A DNA stretch of 64,000 nucleotides from JABFSS01 sp964497975 (GCA_964497975.1 CAZCFO010000001.1:186001-250000); one strand, 5' to 3'. Shown: positions 1-8,356, counted from the stretch's first letter. A program made the numbers and translations. Notes: generated by a model from the sequence alone, not told the origin.

Positions 1-2
1 AC

Positions 3-1265
3 AAGACCCACGAGGGCGTCGATCTGACGGACACGATCATGATCGTGAGCCTGGACCCGTGGAAGACCCGCAGCGCGGTGATGCTCTCGCTGCCGCGCGA
101 CCTCTACGTGCTGAAGACGGAGAATATGGGGCGGGGGCGCGTGAATGAGCTCTACCGGAACTACAAGATCAAACTCAAGCGCGACGGCATGACCGCGAGC
201 GACGCATCCATCGGGGCGATGAAGGAACTCACCCGCGAACTCGGCAACCACCTGGGCATCACGCTCCACCACGTCATGAAGGTGGACTTCACGGCGTTCG
301 TCGAGGGCGTGGACGCGCTCGGGGGCGTGGATATCGTCGTGCCGGAGGATATCGTCGACACGGAGTATCCGGGACCCGATTACAGCTTCCAGACGTTTGA
401 AATCCGCCAGGGCCTCCAGCACCTGGACGGGGAAACCGCGCTCAAATACGCCCGCAGCCGCCATACGACGAGCGACTTCAGCCGCGCGGCACGCCAGCAG
501 CAGCTGGTGCAGGCGCTGGCCGAAAAAGCGCGGACCATGGGCATCACCGACAGTCCCGGCACCATCACCTCGCTGCTCAAGATCCTCTCGGACCACGTGG
601 AGACCACCATGACTTTCGCCGATATCCTGGGCGCCGCGCGCCTGGGCGAGCAGATCGAGCGGGCCAACGTCATCAGCCACACGCTGGGCATCGCGTCGGG
701 CATCAACACCGGCATCGCGACGCCGGGCGGCTTTCTGTATCCGCCGCCGCGCGACCAGTTTGACGGCGCCTCCGTGCTGCTCCCCTTCTCCATCCCCGAG
801 TCCCCCGTGACATGGAAGCAGATCCAGACGTTCCTGCGGTTCCTGACGATGAACCGCACGATCCTGCTGAGCAATCCCTCCATCCAGATTCTGAATGCCG
901 GCGCCCCCACGGGCACGGCCCGGATTCTGGCGAGCGAACTGGTCCGCTACGGCCTTCCCGACGTCGAGACCGACAACGCCACGGAAGACCGCAAGAACCC
1001 GCTCAAGCTGCCCGCCACGGTCATCGTGCCGCTGACGCCGGAGGACCGCGCCCTGAGCGAGTTCTTCTCCACGCTGCTGCACCTGCCCACGGGACCCCTC
1101 CCGCCGGGCATCGACCCCCTCAAGCAACGCCAGGTGACCATCGTGCTGGGCATGGACTACGAGTATCGGCCCTTCCAGGATCTGATTCCTCTGCCGGTCA
1201 AAAAGCAGGAAGCCGCCAGTTCCCTCTCGCAGTCAACAGCGTCCTCTGCCCTCAACGGCCAATAG
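3..1265 (+). CDS. LCP (LytR-CpsA-Psr) family cell-wall polymer ligase, 5' end cut by the window
   Basis: Transfers undecaprenyl-linked glycopolymers to peptidoglycan at the outer membrane face in this family. The reading frame is open to the left edge (residues KTHEGVDLTDTIMIVSLDP span the first 60 bases), so the N-terminal membrane anchor is missing and the ATG at 39 is internal. LCP signatures are visible: DTIMIVSLDP, ALGGVDIVVPEDI, then LDGETALKYARSRH followed by FSRAARQQQ, matching the family R-x-R-H and R-Q-Q motifs. The last third (IQILNAGAPTGTARILASEL) resembles the LytR C-terminal domain often attached to LCP proteins. The next gene follows 60 bases later on the same strand. Family assignment is firm; the precise substrate cannot be read from sequence. 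Confidence 0.88.
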   Translation, partial: KTHEGVDLTDTIMIVSLDPWKTRSAVMLSLPRDLYVLKTENMGRGRVNELYRNYKIKLKRDGMTASDASIGAMKELTRELGNHLGITLHHVMKVDFTAFVEGVDALGGVDIVVPEDIVDTEYPGPDYSFQTFEIRQGLQHLDGETALKYARSRHTTSDFSRAARQQQLVQALAEKARTMGITDSPGTITSLLKILSDHVETTMTFADILGAARLGEQIERANVISHTLGIASGINTGIATPGGFLYPPPRDQFDGASVLLPFSIPESPVTWKQIQTFLRFLTMNRTILLSNPSIQILNAGAPTGTARILASELVRYGLPDVETDNATEDRKNPLKLPATVIVPLTPEDRALSEFFSTLLHLPTGPLPPGIDPLKQRQVTIVLGMDYEYRPFQDLIPLPVKKQEAASSLSQSTASSALNGQ

Positions 1266-1325
1266 GAGGAAACCGGCCCCGCAGCCCTTCATGATTGGCG
1301 GTTCTTCCGTCATGATTCCTTCGTT

Positions 1326-2234
1326 ATGACCCCCCGGGACATCATCGCCGAAGCCTGGACTATCACGTGCCGCGAGAAATCGCTGCAGCGCTGGGGGTTT
1401 TTCACATCGTTCTTCGAAACGCTGTTCGCGCTCAAGCTCATCGGCTACCAGGCGTACTTCGGGTACGCGTATTTCATCGAGGGGAAGACTGTCGGCTTTT
1501 TCGACGACTTCATCTGGCTGCACGAGAAGGTCTCCATCGGGGTGTTCATTACCATAATCGCGATATTCTGCGTCCTTCTGGTGATCGAATGGTTTGTGCC
1601 GCACCTGGCGGAAGGCGCGATCATCGGATTGACGGCGAAGTCCCATCAGAAACAGGCGGTGACGGGCGGCCTGGTGCTCGCGCTCTTCAACTTCTTCCCG
1701 ATCTTCGCGATCCACGAGTTTCTGATCCTGGCCAGCCTCTCCATGGTCATCACGATCTGCTCCCTCATCCTGCGGTATATCCCCGGAGACGCAGCCTGGT
1801 TCCTCATCGGGGTCATTGTGTTCTTCTGGATCCTTTCCAACTTCCTCAAATTCCTCTTCAGCTTCGCGCAACCCGCCGTGGTGGTGGAGAAAGCCGGCAT
1901 CTTCGCCGCGATGGGCCAGAGCTACAAGCTGATCGTCAGCTACCTGGGCCAGGTGATGTTCCTGGTGATGCTGCTGATGGTCATTTCCATCCGTATTTTC
2001 ATCAACGCCGTTGTGGTTCTCCTGATTCCCGCGGTGATGTTCGGGCTGGTGATCTCGCTGGGTTCGTTCCTGTCCGTCGCGCTCACGTGGCTCATCGCGA
2101 GCGCCGTCGGCATCGCGCTCATTCTCGTCGCCAGCTACTTCTTCGGCTACCTGCACGTCTTCAATCATGCGGTCTGGACCATCACGTATATCGAATTGCG
2201 GAAGCACAAGGACCTGGACGTGATCGACGGGTGA
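1326..2234 (+). CDS. Multi-spanning membrane protein of unknown function
   Basis: 302 residues with at least six hydrophobic segments (for example VFITIIAIFCVLLVIEWFV, WFLIGVIVFFWILSNFLKF, VMFLVMLLMVISIRIFI, VALTWLIASAVGIALILVAS). It begins with a soluble MTPRDIIAEAW stretch and ends with a charged tail. No catalytic motif is apparent. The architecture recalls DUF-type membrane proteins found beside envelope genes in Patescibacteria, but I do not recognise a named family. It lies directly downstream of the LCP ligase on the same strand, which suggests an envelope role only by position. UGA ends the gene, supporting the standard code. Confidence 0.75.
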   Translation: MTPRDIIAEAWTITCREKSLQRWGFFTSFFETLFALKLIGYQAYFGYAYFIEGKTVGFFDDFIWLHEKVSIGVFITIIAIFCVLLVIEWFVPHLAEGAIIGLTAKSHQKQAVTGGLVLALFNFFPIFAIHEFLILASLSMVITICSLILRYIPGDAAWFLIGVIVFFWILSNFLKFLFSFAQPAVVVEKAGIFAAMGQSYKLIVSYLGQVMFLVMLLMVISIRIFINAVVVLLIPAVMFGLVISLGSFLSVALTWLIASAVGIALILVASYFFGYLHVFNHAVWTITYIELRKHKDLDVIDG

Positions 2235-2364
2235 CTTCGGCCTCCCCCGCAAAGCAGGACAGGGATGAGATTCTGTACTCCTCCGGGAGTTTTGCCATAC
2301 GCAATCATCGACGGACCAGGCGATGAGGGGGATAGTGATCCTTAATCCTTTCCCCGGATTCTGT

Positions 2365-2562
2365 ATGGAAAAAGCCCTGTACGATGAACTGATGTTGAAG
2401 CGGCGGCTCATCACCGGCGGTGCCAGTGGCGAGGGAAACCTCGAACAGCTGGCCCGGTTTGATCACCAGCACGGACTCTTCCACGTCTCGGAGAAGAATC
2501 TCGGCAGCGCGCGGGACGACTACAGAGCCGACTTGCGCGCAGTGATTGAGGACGCAGCGTAA
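2365..2562 (+). CDS. Small hypothetical protein
   Basis: 65 residues from ATG 2365 (MEKALYDELMLKRRL...), charged and largely helical in composition, with no membrane segment. An upstream in-frame ATG at 2323 would add 14 residues with no better start signal. No family recognised. A competing frame on the opposite strand (2305-2613) is longer, but its composition is that of a shadow. Kept because the gap between the membrane protein and lexA is otherwise empty. Confidence 0.4.
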   Translation: MEKALYDELMLKRRLITGGASGEGNLEQLARFDHQHGLFHVSEKNLGSARDDYRADLRAVIEDAA

Positions 2563-2591
2563 GCATTCCCAGGGGATTGTCTGCCGGCTTC

Positions 2592-2628
2592 TTGACAGTG
2601 AACAATCGTCCACCTAGTATGGTGGACG
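2592..2628 (+). promoter_or_regulatory. lexA promoter with overlapping palindromic operator
   Basis: TTGACA (2592-2597), 17-base spacer, TAGTAT (2615-2620). The -10 box is exactly the 6-base centre of a perfect 8-bp inverted repeat: CGTCCACC (2607-2614) and GGTGGACG (2621-2628). A palindrome centred on the -10 of lexA is what autorepression would need, so this is the likely LexA box of this lineage. It differs from the E. coli (CTGT-N8-ACAG) and Bacillus (GAAC-N4-GTTC) boxes. Confidence 0.75.
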
Positions 2629-2676
2629 TTCGTCCCGGCGAAGCTTCCGGAGCGAAGCCGGATTCCCCTCCCTGCC

Positions 2677-3288
2677 ATGCCCGTCGACACCCTCACCCCT
2701 CACCAGCGCACGGTTCTGAGTTATATCCGCGAATTCCAGACCAAGCGAGGGTACTCACCGTCCCTTGCCGACCTGGCGATCGCCTTCGGCGTGCGCAGCA
2801 AGAACGCGGTGGCGAAGGTCGTCTCGGTGCTCTTCAAGACCGGCCATCTGGAAAAAGACCCCAAGGGACGCATCAAGATCCTGGAGCAGCCCGTGGCGGA
2901 AGGCGTGATGCCCATGATGCTTCCCCTCTTCGGACCCATTGCCGCCGGTTTCGCGGCGCCGGTGGAGGAACAGGCGGAGGAAACCATCACGATTGAGGAT
3001 TACCTCGTGCGTGATAAATCCTCGACGTTCCTCCTGCGCGTGAAAGGCGACAGCATGATCGACGCCGGCATCCAGGAGGGCGATCTGGTGGTGGTGGAAC
3101 GCGGCAAGGAGCCCCGCCCGGGCGATATCGTGGTGGGCGTCATCGACGACGAATTCACGCTGAAGAGGCTCGTGAAGGAGAAGGGAAAATTCTTCCTCAA
3201 GGCCGAGAACCCCAGGTATCCCGAGCTCCACGCCCGGGAGGAGCTGAAGGTGGCAGGGGTGGTGAGAGGAGTTATTCGAAAGTACTGA
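2677..3288 (+). CDS. lexA: LexA repressor, SOS regulator and S24 self-cleaving peptidase
   Basis: 203 residues. An N-terminal winged helix (TPHQRTVLSYIREFQTKRG, then YSPSLADLAIAFGV) precedes the S24 peptidase fold. The self-cleavage bond is Ala90-Gly91 in GPIAAGFAAP. The catalytic dyad is Ser126 in GDSMID and Lys163 in FTLKRL. These are the residues used when RecA filaments trigger autocleavage and derepress repair genes. The promoter 50 bases upstream carries a dyad over its -10 box, consistent with autoregulation. The Y-family polymerase starts 80 bases downstream without a promoter of its own that I can see, and a glycosylase follows, so lexA heads a damage-response cluster. Confidence 0.95.
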   Translation: MPVDTLTPHQRTVLSYIREFQTKRGYSPSLADLAIAFGVRSKNAVAKVVSVLFKTGHLEKDPKGRIKILEQPVAEGVMPMMLPLFGPIAAGFAAPVEEQAEETITIEDYLVRDKSSTFLLRVKGDSMIDAGIQEGDLVVVERGKEPRPGDIVVGVIDDEFTLKRLVKEKGKFFLKAENPRYPELHAREELKVAGVVRGVIRKY

Positions 3289-3291
3289 CGG

Positions 3292-3364
3292 AGTGAAAAG
3301 TTAAAAATGAATAGTGAAAAGTTCTTTCAATCATTTTTCACTTTTAACTTTTCACTATTCACTC
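3292..3364. repeat. AT-rich heptad-phased inverted repeat between lexA and dinB
   Basis: The left arm reads as 7-base words AGTGAAA, AGTTAAA, AATGAAT, AGTGAAA. The right arm reads TTTTCAC, TTTTAAC, TTTTCAC, TATTCAC. The arms are complementary and would form a long hairpin only 3 bases before the dinB ATG. The A+T content contrasts with GC-rich flanks. A sister copy with the same words lies at 45182-45244. Confidence 0.8.
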
Positions 3365-3367
3365 GTC

Positions 3368-4636
3368 ATGATCGCCCATATCGACGTCGATGCCTTCTTC
3401 GCGTCCGTCATCGTCCGGAAGAACCCCCGCCTGCGGGGGAAGCCCCTGCTGGCACTGGGGATGGGCGGCGGCTGCGTGATCGCCGCGAGCTACGAAGCCA
3501 AGGCGAAGGGCGTGAAGACGGGGATGCGCCTCATCGATGCCCTAAAATTGGCTCCGGATGCCATTAGAGTGCTCTCGGACTTCAATGAGGCGGGACGTGC
3601 CTCGGAGGAGATCGAAACGCTCTTGCGGCGCCAATGCCCCATTCTGGAGCAAGCGTCGATTGACGAGTGGTTTCTGGACCTCCAGAGCCTCGTGGGAGGC
3701 GTACCCAAAGATCTGGTCCGGTGGGCAACCGAAACGCAGCAGATGCTCCTCAGAAAGACGGCCCTGACCGTGTCCATCGGTACGGGTCCCTCCAAGACGC
3801 TCGCAAAAATGGCGAGCGAGTACCGGAAGCCGGCAGGCATCACTATTTTGAGAGAAGCACAAAACTCGAATTCCGAAACAACTATGAATTTTAGAAATTC
3901 AAATTTTGAAATTGTTTCGAGTTTCGAGTTTTGGATTTCGGACTTCCTGAAGGACCGTCCCGCGGCAGCAATCCCCGGCATCGGCCGCAAGCGGGTCCTG
4001 CATACGGATGCCCGGGGATGGAAGACCGCCTGGGATATCGCGCAGGCTCCGGCAGGCGCGCTCGACGCGCTCTTCGGCAAGTCGGGCGTGGAGCTGAAGG
4101 AGGAACTGCTGGGCAATCCGGTCTCATCGGTGACCTCCGATGAGGCGCCGCCCAAGTCGGTCAGCCGCTGCCGCAGTTTCCGTGCGACAAAGGATCGCGC
4201 GTTGCTCTGGGCACATCTGCTCCGGCACGCCGAGTACACGATGCTCAAGATGCGCCGGCACCATCTGGCCTGCCGGGGCGTTTCGGTCTGGCTGCGCGAC
4301 GGTGAATATAACGGCGGCGGCGCAAATGCATCACTGCCACAGCCGGCGCACACCGAAGAAGCGATTCTTCCGTTTATCCGCCAGTGCTTCGAGCGGAGTT
4401 TTGATGGCAGAATGACATACACGCAGGTGGGCCTCGCGCTCTGGCACCTGATCCCCGCCGGGGCGCCGCAGTACTCGCTCTTCGAAGCGCCGGAGAGGAC
4501 CGAGCGGGACGAGGCGATCCAGGATTCGCTGGATCTTCTCCATGCGCGCTTTGGCCGCAACAGCATCACGCGCGGATCGGCAATGGCGGTGAAGACGGGA
4601 ACCAAAGTGACGGTGGATATGCCGATGTACGAATAA
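3368..4636 (+). CDS. dinB: Y-family translesion DNA polymerase (DinB/UmuC type) with an in-frame repeat insertion
   Basis: 422 residues from ATG 3368 (MIAHIDVDAFFASV). Palm motifs are present: the IDVDAFFASV metal-binding aspartates and SIDEWFLDL with the second catalytic Asp-Glu pair. SIGTGPSKTLAKMASEYRKP closes the palm and IPGIGRKR is the thumb helix-hairpin-helix. The little finger continues to the C-terminus, with SLFEAPER near the end. Between GITILRE and the normal FLKDRP lies an extra ~28 residues rich in Asn, Ser, Phe and Glu, encoded by the AT-rich inverted repeat at 3856-3938. The frame stays open across it. The site is the palm-to-thumb junction, where a loop may be tolerated. Downstream of lexA and probably cotranscribed. 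Whether the polymerase still works is unknown. Confidence 0.9.
   Translation: MIAHIDVDAFFASVIVRKNPRLRGKPLLALGMGGGCVIAASYEAKAKGVKTGMRLIDALKLAPDAIRVLSDFNEAGRASEEIETLLRRQCPILEQASIDEWFLDLQSLVGGVPKDLVRWATETQQMLLRKTALTVSIGTGPSKTLAKMASEYRKPAGITILREAQNSNSETTMNFRNSNFEIVSSFEFWISDFLKDRPAAAIPGIGRKRVLHTDARGWKTAWDIAQAPAGALDALFGKSGVELKEELLGNPVSSVTSDEAPPKSVSRCRSFRATKDRALLWAHLLRHAEYTMLKMRRHHLACRGVSVWLRDGEYNGGGANASLPQPAHTEEAILPFIRQCFERSFDGRMTYTQVGLALWHLIPAGAPQYSLFEAPERTERDEAIQDSLDLLHARFGRNSITRGSAMAVKTGTKVTVDMPMYE
3856..3938. mobile_element. Solo MITE-like copy of the S23-element ends, inserted in dinB
   Basis: The left end GAAGCACAAAACTCGAA and right end TTTCGAGTTTCGAGTTTTGG match the ends of the four-helix-bundle element at 57961-58458 (17 of 17 bases on the left, about 30 identical bases on the right). 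The arms AAAACTCGAA.. (from 3861) and ..TTCGAGTTTT (to 3932) are inverted repeats. The insert is AT-rich inside a GC-rich gene, and it is in frame with no stop codon, so it became a peptide insertion. It carries no gene, so it would be a non-autonomous derivative. Confidence 0.75.
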
Positions 4637-4654
4637 GAACCCTATACTCGACTC

Positions 4655-5083
4655 ATGCGCATCTGGGACCTTCCTCCGCGGCTCCTCTGCCGGGCTCATC
4701 TCCTGGGTGAGCACCGGGAGCTGCATGCCATCTGGGCGGTGCTCACGAAGGGAAAGAAAGGATATGCCAACCATCCAGAGACTCTCCGCTGGAAAGGGAA
4801 ACTGAAAGCGCTCTACGCACGCCACCAGGCGCTCGTGGATGAGATGGAGCGTCGGGGCTACACCCACAAGACGGATCTTCTGGAAGCGCTAGCCCGCGGT
4901 TCCGGCATCCAGAAGAGCTATGTGCACACGCCGCGGGAGCAGCGGATGATCCTCCGGAAGAAGGGATGTGATTGTGATGTGCACGGTGACATCCTGAGTA
5001 CGCATAAAAAGCCGATGCGGCGTGGACGAACCACGGTGCATCGGCGGGTGCTGGCACGCGCTAGCCCGGAGGCTGGCGCGTGA
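4655..5083 (+). CDS. Pyrimidine-dimer DNA glycosylase (T4 endonuclease V family)
   Basis: 142 residues. MRIWDLPPRLLCRAHLLGEH, then RELHAIW, matches the N-terminus of bacterial Pyr_excise proteins. In T4 endonuclease V the amino-terminal residue and Glu23 catalyse base removal and strand cleavage at cyclobutane dimers; the Glu of the GEHRELHAIW segment is the likely counterpart. The basic, His-rich C-terminus (KKPMRRGRTTVHRR) suits DNA binding. TATACT (4643-4648) lies 6 bases before the ATG, so the gene probably has its own leaderless promoter although it follows dinB by 18 bases. With lexA and dinB it forms a UV-damage cluster. Its last 23 bases overlap the convergent gene 5061-5294. Confidence 0.85.
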   Translation: MRIWDLPPRLLCRAHLLGEHRELHAIWAVLTKGKKGYANHPETLRWKGKLKALYARHQALVDEMERRGYTHKTDLLEALARGSGIQKSYVHTPREQRMILRKKGCDCDVHGDILSTHKKPMRRGRTTVHRRVLARASPEAGA

Positions 5084-5294
5084 AGAACAGTGCGGCCGCG
5101 ATAATCGCGATGGCGATTGCCCAAAAAACAAGGGACTGAGGCCACTTCGGTACTTGGATGAATTTATCGCCGTCCTGGCGAAACGTGTCGAATCGCTGAC
5201 AGGGAGGGCAGTAATACTCCGCCCTCAAAAATTCATCCTGGTCATTGATGGCCTCCATCCCTCTCCCACAGGAGGGACACGAGGGCTTCTCCAA
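5061..5294 (-). CDS. Small zinc-ribbon membrane protein
   Basis: 77 residues. Two Cys pairs (CPSC near residue 6 and CPPC near residue 29) form a zinc-ribbon-like head, followed by one transmembrane helix (VFWAIAIAIIAAALFF) and a short Arg/Pro tail. Translation begins at TTG 5294. AGGAG lies about 10 bases upstream (reverse complement of 5299-5303), one of the few clear Shine-Dalgarno sites in this window. The 3' end overlaps the convergent glycosylase gene. Function unknown. Confidence 0.7.
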   Translation of the reverse strand: MEKPSCPSCGRGMEAINDQDEFLRAEYYCPPCQRFDTFRQDGDKFIQVPKWPQSLVFWAIAIAIIAAALFFTRQPPG

Positions 5295-5391
5295 GCGAAA
5301 GCTCCTTTCGAAAAGGAAACGCGAATTGTAAAAAACCAGCAGTAATACAAGAACCTATTTCTCCATAAATTTCAAGGGTCCTCGAGGCACT

Positions 5392-8190
5392 CTACTGCAG
5401 GAGATTCAGCCGTTCTTCGATCTTTTTGAGCTTCTCCTGCGTTTCAGCCAGTCTCTTCTTTTCCATCTCCACCACTTTTGCCGGGGCCTTTTCGGCAAAC
5501 GAGGCGTCATTGAGCTTGGCTTCGATTCCCTTCAGATACCGTGTGAGATCGTCATGCTCAGTCTGCAGTTTTTTCGATTCCGCCGCCTTGTCGACCAGGC
5601 CCTCGAGCGACAGGTGCACTTCGATACCTGCAAGAAGAGCGACAACCATGTTCTGCGGCTTCCCAGATTTTCCCGAAATCGTCAGCGATCCGAGCTTGGC
5701 CAGCCGGCGGATGTGCTCCGCCTGGGACTCAAGAAGCGACGCGTGCTCTTTGCTGACAATCGTCACCGTGAGTTCCTTCCCGGGCTCGATCCCCTGCTCG
5801 CTGCGGAGTTTGCGGATGGCCGTGACCACGTCGATAACGGTCTGCAATTGATCGAACGACTCCTGATCTTTGCGCGCAGACTTGAGAGCGGGCCACTCCT
5901 CTTTGAGCAGCATGCCGGCGTCGGCGGGCTTCACCGACGCCCAGAGTTCTTCCGTGACGAACGGGCAGTACGGATGCAGCAGCTTGAGGATGCGGCGCAG
6001 GGCATGGACGAGGACGGCCACGTTTGCCGTGCCTTTGCTGAGCTCCAGATACCAGTCGCAAAAGTACTCCCAGACGAAGGCATAGAGGCGTTCGCCCACG
6101 TCGCTCAGGCGATATTCCTCGAGTCCTTTGGAGACGTCCTGAATCAGAACTTCGAGCGCATGCAGGAGTGCACGGTCAGCAAGCGAGAGATGCTTCGCCT
6201 CCGGGAGAGCGGTGATCGTCGCGGGATCGGCATGATGCTCCTCGCACTTTATGAGGACGAATCGCGAGGCGTTCCAGAGCTTGTTGACGAAGTTGCGGTA
6301 GCCGGCGATCTTCTCCTCGTAGAGCCGGAAATCGTTGCCCGGGCTCTGCCCGACGATCATGGACATGCGTAGGGCGTCGGCGCCGTATTTTTTGATCATA
6401 TCCAGCGGATCGATCATGGTGTCGGGATCGCTCTTGCTCATCTTGCGGCCGTCGCGCGTGCGGACGAGCCCGTGCAGGTAGACGGTATCGAACGGCACCT
6501 GGCCGTATTCGAGTTCGGGGATGGAACCCGTGACGTACGTCGTCATCAGGATCATGCGGGCGACCCAGAAGAAAAGGATATCGTACCCCGTCTCCATGAC
6601 GTCGGTGGGGTGGAACTTCATGACGTCGGGGCTCTTCTTGAGCAGATCCTCGAGCGAGAGCGTGAAATCATCGGTGAGCTCCGGATCAATGAGCGTGCTC
6701 CACGTCCACAGGGCGGAACTGAACCACGTATCGAGCGTATCGGGATCCTGCTCCCACCCGGCTTCGTCCGGTCCGTCCGGACTACGCCGGGGCGGCTGCA
6801 CGCCGACGTGCACGTCGGCAGACCCTTGGTCGTTGCGATACCAGACGGGAATCCGGTGCCCCCACCAGATCTGGCGGCTGATGCACCAGTCCCGAAGGTT
6901 GTCGATCCAGTGGAAGTAGGTCTTCTCGAAGCGATCGGGGATGATTTTGATCAGGCCGGTTTTGACCACCTCCTGCATCACTTCTTTGAGACTGAGCTCC
7001 CGACGCTTCCATTTGACCACGCGCTTGTTGACGTCGATGAACCACTGCTCCTTGATCTGCGGCTCGATGACCCCCTTGCCGCGCTGGCTGGTGGCGACGT
7101 TATGGATGTAATCCTCTTTGACGGCCGTGACGAGACCTTTGGACTTCAGCTTCTCGACGATGAGCGGACGCGCATCCTCGATGTGCATGCCGCTGAATTC
7201 GCCGGCAATCGGGAGGAGCTTCCCGTCGAAGCCGATGACCTGTTCCTTGTCGAGCTTATGGCGCTCCGCGATCTCGAAGTCGGCGTGGTCGTGCCACGGG
7301 GTGATGGTCATGACGCCGGTGCCGAACGCGGGGTCGACGGCTTTGTCTTTGATGATGGTTGCCTGCACCGGGCCGTTGATCCACTCGGCCGTGAAGGTAT
7401 CGCCGTGCTTGTACTTTGCATACCGCCCGTCGTCGGGATGCATGACGACGTACTTGTCGCCGAATTTGGTCTCGGGACGCGACGTGCTGATCTCGAACGG
7501 ACCGTACTTGAACGTGAAGAACGGCTCTTTGCGCTCCTCATGGACGATTTCGTCGTCGCTGACGGTGGTCTGGAGCCTGGGATCCCAGTTGACGATGCGG
7601 TGGCCGCGATAAATGAGGCCGTCGCGGTACATTTTGACGAAGACTTCGTTGACGCAGCGGTTGAGCGCCGGCTCCATGGTGTACCGCTCGCGAGACCAGT
7701 CGCACGACGATCCCATTTTGCGGACCTGGCCCCGGATCGTGTTCTTGCTGGCTTCGATGAACGTCACGATCTCGGCGATCAGCTTCTCGCGGCCCAGCTG
7801 TTTGCGGGGGTCCTTCATTTTCTGCTCCTTCTGCAGCTTCTTGATGACAAGGCTCTCCGTCGCGATGGCGGCATGGTCCGTGCCAGGCACCCAGAGCGCC
7901 TCTTTGCCGCGCATGCGCTGGAAGCGCGTGAAGATGTCTTCGAGCGCGAGCATCACCGCATGACCGAGATGCAGCTGCCCGGTCGCGTTGGGCGGCGGCA
8001 TGGAGATGGTGAAGGGTTCCTTGTCGCTCGTGGGATCGGCCGTGAACGCGCCGCTCTCCTCCCACATCGCATAAATCCGATCCTCCACCTTGGATGGATC
8101 ATAAGCCTTCGGCAGCGGCTTGCCGCTGGCCCCGTCGCGGGGCGTAAGCTGGTCTTCAGTAGCAGCCGGATCGTGTGCTTTGGGTAACAT
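5392..8190 (-). CDS. valS: Valyl-tRNA synthetase
   Basis: 932 residues from ATG 8190 (MLPKAHDP). Class I signatures are clear: HLGH at residues 74-77 within PPNATGQLHLGH, and the KMSKS loop in GRKMSKSDPDTMID. A CP1 editing domain lies between them (GTGVMTITPWHDHADFEIAE, with the Thr and Asp expected in the editing pocket). The C-terminus has the anticodon domain followed by a coiled coil (KKLQTEHDDLTRYLKGIEAKL to the end), typical of ValRS. A start at 8262 would append 24 residues translated from a REP-like repeat and is rejected. A promoter, two hairpins and a terminator lie upstream, suggesting leader control. Confidence 0.96.
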   Translation of the reverse strand: MLPKAHDPAATEDQLTPRDGASGKPLPKAYDPSKVEDRIYAMWEESGAFTADPTSDKEPFTISMPPPNATGQLHLGHAVMLALEDIFTRFQRMRGKEALWVPGTDHAAIATESLVIKKLQKEQKMKDPRKQLGREKLIAEIVTFIEASKNTIRGQVRKMGSSCDWSRERYTMEPALNRCVNEVFVKMYRDGLIYRGHRIVNWDPRLQTTVSDDEIVHEERKEPFFTFKYGPFEISTSRPETKFGDKYVVMHPDDGRYAKYKHGDTFTAEWINGPVQATIIKDKAVDPAFGTGVMTITPWHDHADFEIAERHKLDKEQVIGFDGKLLPIAGEFSGMHIEDARPLIVEKLKSKGLVTAVKEDYIHNVATSQRGKGVIEPQIKEQWFIDVNKRVVKWKRRELSLKEVMQEVVKTGLIKIIPDRFEKTYFHWIDNLRDWCISRQIWWGHRIPVWYRNDQGSADVHVGVQPPRRSPDGPDEAGWEQDPDTLDTWFSSALWTWSTLIDPELTDDFTLSLEDLLKKSPDVMKFHPTDVMETGYDILFFWVARMILMTTYVTGSIPELEYGQVPFDTVYLHGLVRTRDGRKMSKSDPDTMIDPLDMIKKYGADALRMSMIVGQSPGNDFRLYEEKIAGYRNFVNKLWNASRFVLIKCEEHHADPATITALPEAKHLSLADRALLHALEVLIQDVSKGLEEYRLSDVGERLYAFVWEYFCDWYLELSKGTANVAVLVHALRRILKLLHPYCPFVTEELWASVKPADAGMLLKEEWPALKSARKDQESFDQLQTVIDVVTAIRKLRSEQGIEPGKELTVTIVSKEHASLLESQAEHIRRLAKLGSLTISGKSGKPQNMVVALLAGIEVHLSLEGLVDKAAESKKLQTEHDDLTRYLKGIEAKLNDASFAEKAPAKVVEMEKKRLAETQEKLKKIEERLNLLQ

Positions 8191-8213
8191 GCGAAGGGAT
8201 GATACTTCAGTTC

Positions 8214-8260
8214 TGTCACCCCGAGTAGCTCGCGCTGCCAGCACGAGCGTATCGAGGGGC
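8214..8260. repeat. Single REP-like hairpin unit upstream of valS
   Basis: TGTCACCCCGAGTAG, then a stem (CTCGCGCTG...CAGCACGAG), then CGTATCGAGG. The left border matches the outer hairpin and the right border the inner hairpin of the 220-bp elements at 28619, 39779, 43987 and 53186, so this is a lone or recombined unit of the same family. It sits in the valS leader between the terminator hairpin and the start codon. Confidence 0.75.
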
Positions 8261-8262
8261 AC

Positions 8263-8303
8263 AAAAAAACGACCGCTCTCGAATTAGACTGTGAGAGGGC
8301 CGT
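8263..8303 (-). terminator. Intrinsic terminator inside the valS leader (possible attenuator)
   Basis: On the minus strand a GC-rich stem pairs 8292-8303 with 8271-8280 (GAGAG/CTCTC plus a bulged GGCC region), and seven U follow (8269-8263). It lies downstream of the predicted valS promoter and 70 bases before the ATG, so it can only act on valS transcription. A second hairpin (ACCGCC, 6-base loop, GGCGGT, 8328-8345) precedes it. No T-box sequence (GGGUGGNACCGCG) is present. Confidence 0.6.
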
Positions 8304-8356
8304 TCGTTAGAGAGAAAGAGCAACGCGACCGCCGTTGAAGGCGGTTAGCGCGGAAC

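Noticed and set aside
1233..2414. Long open frames antisense to real genes (also within pnp, proS, pyrG, valS and the 50188 gene)
   Set aside because: They mirror GC-rich coding genes, have His/Arg/Asp-biased composition, lack domains and cross intergenic repeats and the tRNA.
3307..3567. Start of dinB within the heptad repeat (ATG 3314)
   Set aside because: The added residues come from the repeat; MIAHIDVDAFF at 3368 is the conserved family N-terminus.
5392..8262. Longer ValS beginning at 8262
   Set aside because: The extra residues are translated from a REP-like hairpin; ATG 8190 gives a normal N-terminus.
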